Assembly (NCBI GenBank): GCA_039583875.1
Contig: CM077162.1
Coordinates: 112,932,589-112,996,588, forward strand
Length of the DNA stretch: 64,000 bases
Direction of reading: 5' to 3'
DNA from: Platanthera guangdongensis
Taxonomy: Eukaryota > Streptophyta > Magnoliopsida > Asparagales > Orchidaceae
How positions within the stretch are numbered: the first letter of the stretch is position 1; the number at the start of each line of letters is the position of its first letter. This document shows positions 31,512 through 43,310 of the stretch, piece by piece. The notes beneath the pieces were generated by a model. The model was not told where the DNA came from. It saw only the letters and a program-made list of their open reading frames with translations, and did no database searches. Made by a program: the position numbers and the translations under genes.

Positions 31512-32544
31512 ATGACCCTTCCCAAGGAGATTCAAGAGCGCATAGACCGAGCTCGCCAGGCTTCCGCGGCTCGCATTGCCGCGCTGACGGCGGTCCCCGC
31601 GAAAGTTCCCCAGGTTGATTCTGCCGAGCCAAGTTCCAAGAGGACAAAGTCGTTCCCCGAGGCGGCCGAGCCCATCTTCCATGACCTGAGGGCCACTCTG
31701 GCTCGCGAGACCGGCTCCTCTACTCGAACTACTCCAGTGGATGACAGGGAGGTCGTGGTAGTTGGCGACGACCAGGACGACCAACCAGATGGCGAGGGCA
31801 CCACCCCGCGGGTCTCCACACCGCAGGGCGAGGCCGCGCTCGCCACTTCACGATTCTCGGCACCGGATAGCCATCCCCGGGATCCGCCGCTCCTCTTCGG
31901 GATCCTGCCTGTGACCTCGCAGAGGCCTACCTCGCCACCGGGCCCCCCTCCTCAGCAAACTGACGAGGCCGCCGGGAGAGGTCGGGCGTCCATTCCCACC
32001 TCGGCTTTCGAGCTCATCTTGCCGGGGGTTCGCGGACCAGGTCGCGGGAAGGACCTGAGGTTTGTCCCTCCTCGCATCTCCCTTGAACCGCCAAGCTCTT
32101 CAGGTCAGCCTCACTCACCCCTGCTCTTCGCAAGCTTTTGCTCTGCTGACATTTGCCTTTACAGCTCTTCCCAGTCAATCGGCTGCCGAGGAGTCTTCGC
32201 TGGCAGCCCACCACTCTCCCCTCCCGTCTCCGAGCTCGCTAGACTCTTACCTGGGCCCGGAGGTGGATCAAGGCGAGCTGATGAGGAGGGAGGTCAAGCT
32301 CCTCAAGAAGCTGGTGTGTGGACTGCGCGAGGTGCAGGGGGTCAACGAGACGCTGCAGCGCGACTACGCGCGTCTTGCTGAGGAGGTGCGCCTCGGCCGA
32401 GCTCGCGAGTTGATGTCTCCCTCCCGACTCCTGGATGAGATAGATGACGGTCTCTTGGTTGCACAAAGGAATTCCGGAAGGATCCGCGAGTTACTTCGCG
32501 CGCGGCAGCTTGGGGGGCGGGGATCGCGAGGCCGGGGTAGATAA
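31512..32544 (+). CDS. D antisense gene 1 (one intron, intact)
   Basis: Exons 31512-32103 and 32165-32544; the intron is 61 bp with ag|gtcagc..ttacag borders. The splice converts the first frame (MTLPKEIQERIDRARQ) into the second (LPSQSAAEESSLAAHH) and leaves an uninterrupted 323-residue protein. The N-terminus is a short Arg/Ala-rich helix, the middle is Pro/Ser/Thr-rich and acidic, and the C-terminus is a Leu/Arg-rich coiled coil (GELMRREVKLLKKLVCGLRE, RIRELLRARQL). No known domain. It lies opposite to gag-pol, downstream of a TATA box and upstream of AATAAA (32678), so it looks like a complete transcription unit carried by the retrotransposon. Function unknown. Confidence 0.65.
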
Positions 32545-32677
32545 ATTTGCGGGCTCCTCTGCCGAGCCGACCGGCGCTCGCATCCTGGTGCCCTCCCTGC
32601 TCGCGCGCCCCGTTTTCTGTTTCAAACTTTCCCCTGCTGGGATGAATAATTTTTAGAACATTTTTAATTATTATTTA

Positions 32678-32683
32678 AATAAA
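32678..32683 (+). terminator. Poly(A) signal of D antisense gene 1
   Basis: aataaa in an AT-rich pocket 134 bp after the stop, standing out from GC-rich surroundings. Confidence 0.5.
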
Positions 32684-32815
32684 AAGCCGTAATGTTTTGA
32701 CTTAGCCTCAGTTGGGATGCGCCGGAAGTCGGCGAGCTGGGGTGTGTGAGCTGGGGTGGCGAGCTGGGGTTGGCGAGATGCGCCGATGTGACAGCCTGCC
32801 TCAGATCCCTTTTCC

Positions 32816-32824
32816 TATAAATAG
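32816..32824 (+). promoter_or_regulatory. TATA box of D antisense gene 2
   Basis: cctataaatagcccccc, about 97 bp before ATG 32921, followed by a pyrimidine-rich leader. It resembles a plant core promoter and is distinct from the LTR promoter. Confidence 0.65.
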
Positions 32825-32920
32825 CCCCCCCTCACCTACCCCGTACTATCTTTATTGTTTTGCTTCCCTTCCCTGCTTTTTCCTTCTGCTCGCGCTGCGC
32901 TTTGCTTCTTTCCTGCGATC

Positions 32921-35123
32921 ATGGGCAAGACTAACCCGGATGCTGATGGCCGCTCCAAATGCGCGCAGCATTTCGCGGATTACTGCTTCTTCGACGGCCA
33001 TACCAGCGAGGAGGAGCTCGCAGAATTCATAGCCCTGTATGTGCCGCCGGGCTTTGAGGCGCGCAGGCCGGGACCGGGCGAGGCCATCAACACGTTCTAT
33101 AAGGATGAGCTCGCCTTCCCCATCTCGCACTTCGAGGTGGGGCTGCGGCTTCCCTTGTGGCCGGAGATCCGGTAGATCCTGAAATACTACGGGGCCACCC
33201 TCACAGCTTAACTCAAACGCCATCGCCATGATGGTGGCGTTCGCGAGCTACCTCCGGCGGGAGAGGATCGAGTTCAACCTGACAGTGTTCAGGAAACTCT
33301 TTTCCTATAAGGCGACGATGGACGGGGTCACGTACTTCGGCGGCTCCTTTATCAAAGTTCGCAAGATTGCGAACAAGCACCACACCTGGATGACCAAGAT
33401 CGCCTTCATCAAGGGCGATCTCGGCAACATCCCCTACTCGCCACAACAGAAAGGCGAGGAGGTGTACCGCCCGCCGGCCGTGTCCGGCAACGACGCCGAG
33501 CTCCACAAATTCTTCCTCACAAAGATTTCGAGGTCGCCTTCCTGCGGAGGGGCCTCGACGCGCTCCCCCCGGTTCTGCCCGGCGAAGGTATGTTCTCCCT
33601 TTCTTGCCGAGCTCGCCTACTCGCGAGCTCGGCACATTATCATATCTGAATTTTCTAACCGTTTCAAGTATTTTTCTGCAGGGGAGCGAATAATCCCCGC
33701 GAACCCGCCTTTTGCGGACCCGGGGCTTGATACTGACCCTCTTGCTCACGAGAGGGCGGCGGCAGCGGCCTGCCGAGACGAGGCGGCCCTCTCGCAGCCC
33801 TCTTCCGGCAAGAGGCATTCTGAGGACGCGGGGTCGAACCCGCCATCCGGCCCCCGTCAGATGAAAAAGATGCGGAGAGCTCTGCTAGCTTCGCGGGGGC
33901 AACAACAACATCAGTCCAGTCCCAAGTACATCAGCTCGTCGGAGACTCCTCCCGACGCGTCCCCGGGGAGCCCGCTGAAGGAGACGACCAGCAAGGGCCG
34001 AAAGGGTGGCAAGGCCCCCTCTTCCTCGGCTGCGATCTCCCCTCCTCCCTCGGCGAAGAGGGCTGCCCGCGAGCGCGCGCCGCCGAAGAAGCACCCCCTC
34101 TTCAACTTCGGCGCGCGCTGGAAGGATTCCGCGGGCGAGCCCATGCTGTAGTGGGACGAGCTCGCTCATCGAGTCTCCGTCTCCACTCTGCACCCGTCCT
34201 GGCACGACCGCGAGCCCGCCACCGGTCACGCCTACGCCCTCGGCTTCGGCCTTTATGGTCGGGAGGACGCCGAGGCCTACAAGAGGGCGACCCTCCGGCA
34301 GCTCGGCCATGAGGGGCTGCAGTCCCACCTGCGGACTTTGGAGCTGCACCACATGCTGGCGCGCCGCAGCTTCGCCCTCAGTCACCAGCTCGAAAAGGCC
34401 GAGCAAGCCCGCGACCTCTCCAAGGAGCAGGTTGCCGATCAGGCGAGGCGGCTCGACATCGTGGATAGTCTTCTCGCCCAGGCTGCTGGCGGGCTGGTAA
34501 GCGTCACGCACCACTCTCTTTTACTTGGAAAGCTTTGTGCTGCTGCTAAGTGAGCTTTTTTCCAGGATGCCAAGGCGGCGGGCGAGCTCCAGGCTCGCAA
34601 CACTGAGCTGGGGGAGGAGAACGGCCGCCTGCGCGCGCAGCTGGCCGTGGATGCCGACGCTGCTGGGGAGCTCCAGGCTCGCGACATCGAGCGAGGGGAG
34701 GAGATCGTCCGACTGCGCGCACTCCTTGGCGAGTTGGAGAGCGTGAACGCGAAGATGAAGGGGGAGAACCAGCACCTTCTCGGCGAGGTGCGTCGCCAGG
34801 CGGAGATCTTCTTCCCGGGGCACGACATCGATCCCACACTCCCCTACAAGTGCCCGCGCATCTTCGGCGAGGCGGACCTCATTGAGAGACTGCGGATCAA
34901 CTCCATCCAGACCGCCGAGTGCACCCTCGCGATGATGAAGGACTCCGGGGTGCTGGTGGAAGGATGCGGGGAGATCTCCGCTCGTGACCTGATGCCGAGT
35001 CTGTTTCCGGCGACGCCGCCCAGCAAGAAGGAGGATAGTCTGGACGCAATGTTCGGGAAGAGCCTCCAGGATCACTCGGGCGACGGCGAGGACCAGTCCG
35101 GCGGAGGGGGCGAGGCCAGCTGA
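32921..35123 (+). pseudogene. D antisense gene 2, Transposase_28-like, two introns, four lesions
   Basis: Exons fit 32921-33587, 33682-34496 and 34566-35123, with introns gtatgt..tgcag and gtaagc..tccag. Exon 1 starts MGKTNPDADGRSKCAQHFAD and contains the gypsy-type transposon domain (AFASYLRRERIEFNLTVFRK, HHTWMTKIAFIKGDLG), also seen in the F antisense gene. Exon 2 is basic and Ser/Pro-rich, then becomes a coiled coil (LHHMLARRSFALSHQLEKAE) that continues in exon 3 (ENGRLRAQL, ERGEEIVRLR), ending at 35123. Lesions: TAG at 33173, a frameshift near 33200, a frameshift near 33520 and TAG at 34149. TATA box and AATAAA flank it. Function unknown; the domain name is historical and no transposase activity is implied. 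Confidence 0.75.
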
Positions 35124-35739
35124 CAGCCTTGTATTTTTTCCTTTTTTTCTTTTTTGACTACTCGCTGTGGCGAGCTCCCTGTACTTTTGTGAATAATAAA
35201 TGAAAGTGTTTTGATCATATCGATGTTCTTTTCTATGCCCGTTGTTATAAATGCCTGTGAGTGCTTCCTCCCGCGACCTCGCAGAGATCGGTTCCGCGAG
35301 TAGAGTGATCATGAGAGCGCGCACGCGAGCGAAGCGTGTTTGGAGTGTTCGCCGAGCCCCAAATGATTTTGCGGCGAGTTACTCTCCGCCCTTATCGCGC
35401 CCTTACTACTCGCGCGCGGCCTTCTGCCTTCTATCCGCCTACCTTTACTCGCACGCGAGCCACCCAGGTTGTGCCCATCGAAGAAATTTTTCGAAGTGTG
35501 ATGGGCCTGGGGTGCGAGGCGCCCCGGTCTGGCTTGTCTTTGGCGAGGCCCGGGCTCGCGACCTGCTTTCCCATGCTGAGCCCGAAATGATGAGCCCGAA
35601 CTCACCTATGCTGAGCCCTCCAGTCCGGCTTGCCTTCTGGATTACGCCGAGCTGAGTTTGCCGAGCCCGAGCTCGCCCTGACAGGACCCTTCCCCCTTGC
35701 TCCCTGCCACAGACCTTGGCCTGCTCCCAACGACTTCAG
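35124..35739. other. D spacer with poly(A) signal
   Basis: Contains aataaa at 35195-35200, 72 bp after the stop of antisense gene 2, then 500 bp of GC-rich sequence full of gagctcg words, without a reading frame I would call. Confidence 0.6.
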
Positions 35740-36765
35740 GGCCGGCACCATCGAGTGACCTCCGGCTCTGCCAGCTAGGGGAGCCTGACAGCGGGATCTG
35801 CTCGGGGTCCACTAAGACCATCATCGAGTGACTTCCAGCCCTGCCAGCTAGGTGAGAGCCTGATAGCGGGATCTGCTCGAGGCCAAGGATGACACCGAGT
35901 GACTTCCAGCCCTGTCAGCTAGGTGAGAGCCTGACAGCGGGATCTGCTCGGGGTCCATTACTACTACCATCGAGTGACTTCCAGCCCTGTCAGCTAGGTG
36001 AGAGCCTGACAGCGGGATCTGCTCGAGGCCAAGGATGACACCGAGTGACTTCCAGCCCTGTCAGCTAGGTGAGAGTCCTGACAGCGGGATCCGCTCGGGG
36101 TCCATTACTACTACCATCGAGTGACTTCCAGCCCTGTCAGCTAGGTGAGAGCCTGACAGCGGGATCTGCTCGAGGCCAAGGATGACACCGAGTGACTTCC
36201 AGCCCTGTCAGCTAGGTGAGAGCCTGACAGCGGGATCTGCTCGAGGCCAAGGATGACACCGAGTGACTTCCAGCCCTGTCAGCTAGGTGAGAGCCTGACA
36301 GCGGGATCTGCTCGGGGTCCATTACTACTACCATCGAGTGACTTCCATCCCTGTCAGCTAGGTGAGAGCCTGACAGCGGGATCTGCTCGAGGCCAAGGAT
36401 GACACCGAGTGACTTCCAGCCCTGTCAGCTAGGTGAGAGCCTGACAGCGGGATCTGCTCGGGGTCCATTACTACTACCATCGAGTGACTTCCAGCCCTGT
36501 CAGCTAGGTGAGAGCCTGACAGCGGGATCTGCTCGAGGCCAAGGATGACACCGAGTGACTTCCAGCCCTGCCAGCTAGGTGAGAGCCTGACAGCGGGATC
36601 TGCTCGGGGTCCATTACTACTACCATCGAGTGACTTCCAGCCCTGTCAGCTAGGTGAGAGCCTGACAGCGGGATCTGCTCGAGGCCAAGGATGACACCGA
36701 GTGACTTCCAGCCCTATCAGCTGGGTGAGAGCCTGACAGCGGGATCTGCTCGGGGTCCATAATAC
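35740..36765 (-). repeat. D minisatellite, alternating 71/75-bp monomers
   Basis: About 14 units of gagtgacttccagccctgtc plus a gcgggatctgctcg block. Two monomer types alternate: one with aggccaaggatgacacc and one with gggtccattactactacc. Together they form a dimer of about 146 bp. One A-A step occurs near 36170-36240. It is the reverse complement of the first array in element B and related to the array at positions 1-779. Confidence 0.95.
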
Positions 36766-36800
36766 ATCACATTCCACCATGCAGGCCAATTACAACGATA

Positions 36801-39800
36801 TCAGAGAGCTTGAAGGAATTTATTATAATCAAAGTGTTGCTTACATGTTTCAGGGAAAAAGCGTTTGAGGTCGTCACCACTCCAGGTGAGGCTCAGGGTC
36901 TCGCCTTCTACATTCTGGAGTCGATAGCCCCCCGATCCCAAGGCTACCTTTACAATGAACGGTCCCTCCCAGCTGGGATTGAGCTTTCCCACGGATGCTG
37001 ATCTCCCGCTGCATCTACTTTCTTCAGCACCAAGTCCCCCTCCATGAACTGCTTGACCCTGACATGCTTGTCAAAGTACTTGGCCATTCTCCTTTTTACC
37101 TCCTCCTGTCGGATGGCGGAAAGGTCTCTCACTTCTTCTACCATGTCAAGGGAGAGCCTCAGTTCCTCCTCATTCTCTGCCTGCCATTCCTCACGGTCTT
37201 CCTTCGCTGCCACGACTCGCGGCGTTTGGACTTCGAATTCAATGGGGAGCACTGCCTCGCACCCGTGGGAGAGTTTGAAGGGGGTCTCTCCTGTAGCTGT
37301 GTTGGGAGTGGTCCTCAGGGCCCAAAGGACCGCGGGAAGCTGCTCCACCCAGCTCCCTTTCAGGTTCTCCACCTTTTTCTTGAGGAGGTTGATGATGATC
37401 TTGTTTGCGGCCTCCACTTGCCCGTTACTCCTGGGGTGATGGACCGAGGCGAACCTGAGATCGATCCCAAGCTGTTCGCAAAAGCTGGTGAACTCGGCAC
37501 TAGCGAACTGGGGCCCATTGTCTGTGACGATGGCCTGGGGCAGCCCGTGGCGACAGATGATCTCCCCCCATACAAAATTCCTGATCACCTGGGAGGTCAC
37601 CTTGGCCAATGCTTTCACCTCCATCCACTTTGAGAAGTAGTCAATCATCACTAGGAGGAACCTTCTCTGACCGCTGGCTTGGGGAAACGGCCCAACCAGA
37701 TCCATTCCCCAGATTGCGAAGGGCCATGGGGCCGTGATACTACGGAGCCGTTGGGCCGGCTGCAGCTGGAGAGGGGCAAACAGTTGGCACTTGTGACATC
37801 TCCTTGCGAATTCTGCAGCGTCCCGGCCCAGGGTGGGCCAGAAATATCCTTGCCTGACTATCCTCCCTTCTAGGGTCCGACTCCCGGAGTGACTCCCACA
37901 TTCCCCGGAGTGGACCTCCTCCAAGATCCTTCGCGCTTCACACTCGGTTACGCAGCGAGCCAGCATCCCTGAGAGGGTCTTTCTGTACAGCTGCCCGTCC
38001 TGGAGGAGGTAGTATGCTGACTTGTGCCTCAGCTTCTTCTTGTCTACCCCCTCCGGATACTTCCCTGTAGAGAGAAAAACCACCACTAGGATCCATCCAT
38101 GAAGCTTGCTGATCGATCTCCATGAGCTCCCCTTCTTCGATGGAGGGGCGAAATAGGTCGGTGATGGTGCCCCCCACCTGGGGACCATGCTTAGCCAACT
38201 GATCGGCCTGTTCATTCTCTTCCCTGGGCACATGTCGGATGGCGAAAGTTTGGAAAGTTCCAATGATCCCCTTTACTTTGGCCAAGTATGAACGTAGGGT
38301 GGGCTCCCTTGCCTCGAACTCCCCATTGATTTGGGAGGCTACTACCATGGAGTCTGTGAGGACCTCCACATCTGACACTCCAAGCTCCCTGGCCAGGCGA
38401 AGCCCCGCTATCACGGCCTCGTACTCGGCCTGGTTGTTGGTAATGGGAAAGTGCACCACCACCGTCTGCTCGATCCGGGTCCCTTGAGGGCTTTCTAGGA
38501 TCACTCCTACTCCTAAAGAATGCCTTCCCGAAGCTCCATCCACTCTCACCTTCCAAGGAGCCGGGCGAGTGAGTTCTTCTTCCGCCACTTCAACCACATA
38601 GTCAGCAAGAAAGTCGGTCCATCGCCTGGGCTTTGATCGAGAGCCGCGGAACGAAGGAGACGTTGAACTCGCTCATCTCCACCGACCACTTAGCCAATCT
38701 GCCTGAATGCTCCACCCCCTCAAAGATGTTGCGGAGGGGATGGTCGGTCACCACTCGGATTGAGTGTGCCTGGAAGTAGGGTCGTAGCCTCCGAGCCGAG
38801 ATGATTAGGGCGAACGCAAGCTTCTCCAAGATCGGATACCGGAGCTCGGCCTTCCTCAAGACCCAGCTCACATAATAGACTGGGAGCTGTCTCTTCCCCT
38901 CTTCTCGAACCAGGACCGAGCTCAAGGCCTCCGCCCCGACCCCCAGATACAAGAACAGGTCCTCCCCCTCCTTCGGCCCTTGGAGCAGCGGAGCCTGTGT
39001 CAACTGCACCTTGAGGGCCTGGAAGGCCTCTTCACATTCCCTGCTCCATTCAAACCTCTGACCCCCCCTTAGCGTCTTGAAGAAGGGGGAGCACTTCTCC
39101 CCTGCCCGAGAAAGGAAGCGACTTAGCCCCGCTAGCTTCCCTGTCAACCGTTGGACCTCCTTTGCATTCCGCGGGGATCCCAGCTCCAAGATGGCCTTGA
39201 CCTTGTCCGGATTCGGGTCGACCCCCGCGGGGGTGAGGAGATGCCCTAAGAACTTCCCCCGGCTAGCCCCAAAAACACACTTAAGGGGATTCAGCCGCAT
39301 TTTGTACTTGCGCAGGGTGGCGAAGGTCTCCTCCAGGTCCCGGAGGTGGGAGTCCACATCCCGGCTCTTGATCATGAGGTCATCTACATATACCTCCAAG
39401 TTCCTCCCCCTCTGTTCCTTGAAGACCCTATCCATCATTTTTTGGTAGGTGGCCCCAGCGTTCTTCAGCCCGAACGGCATCATCTTGTAGCAGTAGCAGC
39501 CGTGCCCTGTGATGAATGAGACATCCTTGATGTCCGGGGGGTGCATCCTGATCTGATGGTAACCTGAAAAGGCATCTAAAAAACTCATTACAGAAAAGCC
39601 GACGGCGGAATCAACCAGCGCGTCGATCCGAGGCAAAGGGTAACAGTCCTTAGGACAAGCTTTATTAAGAAGGGAAAAATCGATACACAACCGCCAGCGG
39701 CCGTCTCCTTTTTTGACCATCACAACGTTTGAGACCCAGCCGAGATACTGAATTTCGGACACGAAGCCAGCTTGAGAAGCTTCGCCACCTCCTCCCTGAT

Positions 39801-41219
39801 GGGCTCCGCCAGCTTGTCCGTCGCGGATCTCTTTTTCTGCTGAACGGGGCGTGTCCCCGGGTCCAAGTTGAGGCGGTGGCAGGCCACATCCGCGTCAACC
39901 CCCAGCATCTCCGCGGCGTTCCAGGCGAAGATGTCCACGTTCTTCTGGATGCACTCCAGCATCCTGCCCTGGTCTTCCGGGGTCAGCCCCCCGCTGACGC
40001 GAACCTTCTCCATACTCCCTCCCCGGGTGAATACCTCCAGCTCCACCACCTCCTCAGCTGCCTCCAGCCTGGATTGCTCTGCCCAGCTTTCGGCTTCCCT
40101 TTCCTCCAGAACGGGGACCTCTACCTCCGCTGCCTCCTCCTCGACCCTCACCTCGGTCACCTCCTCCAGACTCCCTCCTGCCGCCTCCTCTGCGCAGCCC
40201 TTCTCTCCCGGCTCTTCCCTCTCTGCCTCCTCTTCGACCTCCTCCATCCTTCGCCCCATCTCCTCGGCTCCCTCCTGCCAAGAGATGGTGTTCACCGCAG
40301 TGACATAACACTCCCGCGCCACCTTTGGGTCTCCCCTAACCCTGACTTGGACCCCCTCGGTGTTGAACTTCAAGCATTGATGAAAAGACGAGGGGACGCA
40401 GCGGAAGGCGCTGATCAGGGGCCTTCCAAAGATGGCGCTGTAGCTGCTGGGGGCGTCCACAATGACGAACTTGCAGTTTCGGGACTGCCCCCAAGGTGAC
40501 ATGGAGTCCGACTCCTCCTTCTACCTCCTTCCTTTCTCCTGAAAACCCGAACAGGGGGCCATCCGAGGCCACCACCCTTCTCGCCTCCACCTTCATTGCG
40601 TCAAACGCCTTTTTGAAGACGACGTTGACAGAACTCCCGTTGTCCACGAGGATCCGTGAGACGGTGAAGTTCTCGATGGCCGTCTTGATGACCAGCGCAT
40701 CACAGAACGGATCCTCGTGGTCTGGTAGATCACTCCTGGAGAAGGTGATCCTCTCCTCTTGTGGCGGGGTTTGGGATGTAGAGGCGACGCTTCGTCGGTA
40801 CATGGTGTGGAGACTAGCCTTGCGGGAGGCCTCGATCCCTGCTCCCCCGTGGATCATCCCGATCCCTCCTCGGGTCCCCACATCCACCCGGTCTTCACAC
40901 CGATCTTCCTCCGCCCGAGGTAGGACCTCCTCGATCCTCACTTCCTGTCGCGCCTCCTGCTGCTGCTGCTGCCGCTCCATGTTCCCTCTATCTCCAAGAA
41001 TTCCGGGCACGTGGCTGTTGCGTGCCCCTCTTCCTGATGGAAGTCGCAATAGGGTAGCTCCACCCTAACCTCCCTCCTTCTTCTCCTCCACGCTCCTCTC
41101 CTGGCTCCTAAGGCTATGGCCATGGCCTCCTCTTGATCAGGGAGCCGGGGCCTCTGACCCTGCCTCCAGCCCTGGGGGTGGAATTGGTCTTGCCTCCCCT
41201 GAAAAATGACCCCTTCCAA
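36801..41219 (-). pseudogene. Element D pol, multiple frameshifts
   Basis: Segments in order on the minus strand: knuckle YCDFHQEEGHATATC (41219-40938); protease LVDNGSSVNVVF (41049-40336); linker with Glu-rich stretch and the RT start (40502-39720); RT with CIDFSLLNKACPKDCYPL and YVDDLMIKS (39762-38602); second RNase H VRVDGASGRHSLGVG (38597-37938); integrase with GMDLVGPFP, TDNGPQF, NGQVEAANK (38263-36950); C-terminus MGKLNPSWEGPF to 36801. Each segment is in a different frame from the next, so there are at least six indels. The one at about 40485 lies in a GGGGG run and the one at about 39755 looks like a lost G. Catalytic residues persist. Family and order match F pol. Confidence 0.93.
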
Positions 41220-42240
41220 AGTTCCCCCTCTGTGGCCCCTGCCCCTGCCACTCTGGCCTCCAGCCTAGCCGACGGTCGGGCTCCTGACGCCCCCACCCCG
41301 GCTGCTGCTGCCCTTGGAGCTGCCTCTGCTCCCTCTGCCTGGGCTCCCCTCTTCTCTCCTCCTGACCTCTTCCTCTCTTCGACTCCCTCTCCTCCTCTGT
41401 GGCCCACCTGGCCAACTTCCTGGCAAACTCCGGGTTTGACGCCTCCCCGTCAACCTCTCTCGCCGCCCTTTCCATCAACTCCTCATAGGAGAAGGGGGGA
41501 ACTCTCTTCAGCTCCATCCGGAAGAAGCCCTGCTGCAGGCCTAGGGTGAAGGCCATCATCAGACTATGGCCTGGCATCTCCTGAACTTGAGTAACTTCCT
41601 CCTGGAATCGGTCCACATAGCTTCCCAACGTCTCGTTTACCCCCTGCTTGATGTGAAACAGGGACTCGGACTCCTTCTTCCTCTTCTTCGAAGTGGTGAA
41701 TCTCAGCATGAATCCTCGGCGCAAGTCCTCGAAGCAATAGATGGAGCTGGCCGGTAGCTGGTGGAACCATTCTCTCGCTTTCTCCCGGAGGGTGATGGCG
41801 AAGAGACGGCACTTGAATCCGTCCGACATCTGACGGATGGAGACCACGTCCTCGAACCATTGGACGTGCTGTACCGGGTCTCCCTTCCCAGTGTAATAGG
41901 ACATCTCGGGCTCCCTGAACCCATCTGGAACTGGAGCTGAAGAGACCAGCTCGCTGAAAGGACTCCCTCCTCCCACTGGGCGAGCTGGCGAGTCTCGCGA
42001 GCCCAGCTCGCCGAAGCGACCTCGGCCTGCCGAGCCGGGGAAGAGCTCGCGCCCGGGGAGCTCGCACCCTCGGCCTTCCTCGGCCACTTCCTTCCCAGCT
42101 CGCCTGCCGGGAGCGTCCTCGCCCAATGAGGGGGCGGCCGCGATCTGGTTGGCCGGCGTCGAGCACTCGGCCCGCGTGCCGAGTGCGAACTTGACTAGAT
42201 TCAGCACCTCGTTTCTGAAGTCTTCGAACATTCCCACCAT
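41137..42240 (-). pseudogene. Element D gag
   Basis: ATG at 42240 (MVGMFEDFRNEV), 10 bp after the C-rich strand of the poly-G run. The frame runs 367 codons to 41137. Capsid motifs: EMSYYTGKGDPVQHVQWFED, AREWFHQLPAS, FMLRFTTSKKRKKESESLFH. The C-terminal third is Arg/Gln/Gly-rich. The nucleocapsid knuckle is in another frame (41219-40938), so the frame shown has lost its natural continuation into pol. Particle coat protein by family; the full-length gag is probably not made. Confidence 0.88.
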
Positions 42241-42250
42241 TGCGAGAGGC

Positions 42251-42266
42251 GGGGGGGGGGGGGGGG
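42251..42266. repeat. Poly-G run of D leader
   Basis: Sixteen Gs just upstream of D gag; the native counterpart of the run at 30582-30599. Confidence 0.95.
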
Positions 42267-42357
42267 GCGGCGAGCTCGCCTGTCAGATCCTTGTCCCGTC
42301 ATCGAGCTCGCGGAAACTTTTCTGCGCTGACCACGCTCCACGCTCACCGCACCAAAA

Positions 42358-43001
42358 TGTTGAAACCGGAACCCGGCTTCCTGTGGAACTCGCCCTTGGG
42401 GAAACAGGTGGTCTCGCGCCTACTTCGCTCCTGCAAGGGAAACAACAAGACAAGGAGAAACAGACCCAAGGGCTCGGCGGGGAGGTCCCACCACAAACCC
42501 GGAAGATCTCAGAGCGCTTCCCCTCCTTAGCCTGAAGCCGAGCTGAAGGTACCCTCAGAAAGCACTGAAGAGAATTTGGGGAGAGGAGCACCGGGAAAAA
42601 CCTGCTTTCTGGGGTACCCCTTGGGTCCTATTTATAGTTTTTGAAATCCGGACTGCCAATAACCAAAATAACTGACCTGAAATTACCAGGAAACCCTTGG
42701 CTGGGCCTGCCAACAGCCAAACTCCGCTGTTTTGAAGGGCTATGGGCAGACCAGCAGGGGTAAAACAGTAAAAAGTACCTCTGACCCCCAGGCGAGCTGG
42801 GAGCTCTGGCCACCTCGGCGTGCTCTGCTCGCACGCTGCTGCCGAACTCCACTGCGAGGGTGCGAGTTGCAGCCCGCTCGGCGAATACCGAGCTCGGGGT
42901 CGCCGATCGACGATCTCTGGCTGGCGGATGCCGAGCTCGGGCTCGCCCCTGTTGATGCCGAGCTCGCCTGTGACCTTGCTCGCCGGACACGGGGTTGTAC
43001 A
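42358..43001 (-). repeat. Element D right (5') LTR
   Basis: 644 bp, the same length as the left LTR. Leader and primer-site region lie immediately left of it, at 42267-42357. Confidence 0.95.
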
Positions 43002-43099
43002 GCGGGCCCGGAGCATGCTCTGAGCGATAAGTGCTCGCACATGCGCGTGGAGTTTTTACATGTGAAGACATTAAGTGGATTAATTTTTAATATTATCAC

Positions 43100-43202
<103 letters not shown>

Positions 43203-43310
43203 AGAGGTAGGATAAAAAAAAGAATAAAGAAGGAGATGGGAGGGGCTCGGGAGGGGGAAGATAAAAAAGGGGAGGAGGAAAAACCCTAGGACCACCACTC
43301 CGCCCTCTCC

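Larger units (their letters stand above)
30691..43001 (-). mobile_element. Element D: Tat-lineage Ty3 element with two antisense genes
   Basis: Minus-strand element bounded by two 644-bp LTRs (30691-31334 and 42358-43001) that differ at about 7 sites by eye. Reading 5' to 3' on the minus strand: leader, gag, knuckle, protease, RT, RNase H, second RNase H, integrase, dimeric minisatellite, then two genes on the opposite strand, polypurine tract and 3' LTR. Gag-pol is broken by at least six frameshifts, many at G runs. The right flank falls 42 bp inside the 5' LTR of element B. Confidence 0.93.

Noticed and set aside
32816..32824. TATA box as a second LTR promoter of D
   Set aside because: It lies outside the LTRs and on the strand opposite to gag-pol, so it fits the antisense gene instead.
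39729..41549. Plus-strand frames of 138-256 codons across D pol and gag
   Set aside because: Complements of GC-rich gag-pol with biased composition; no domain.
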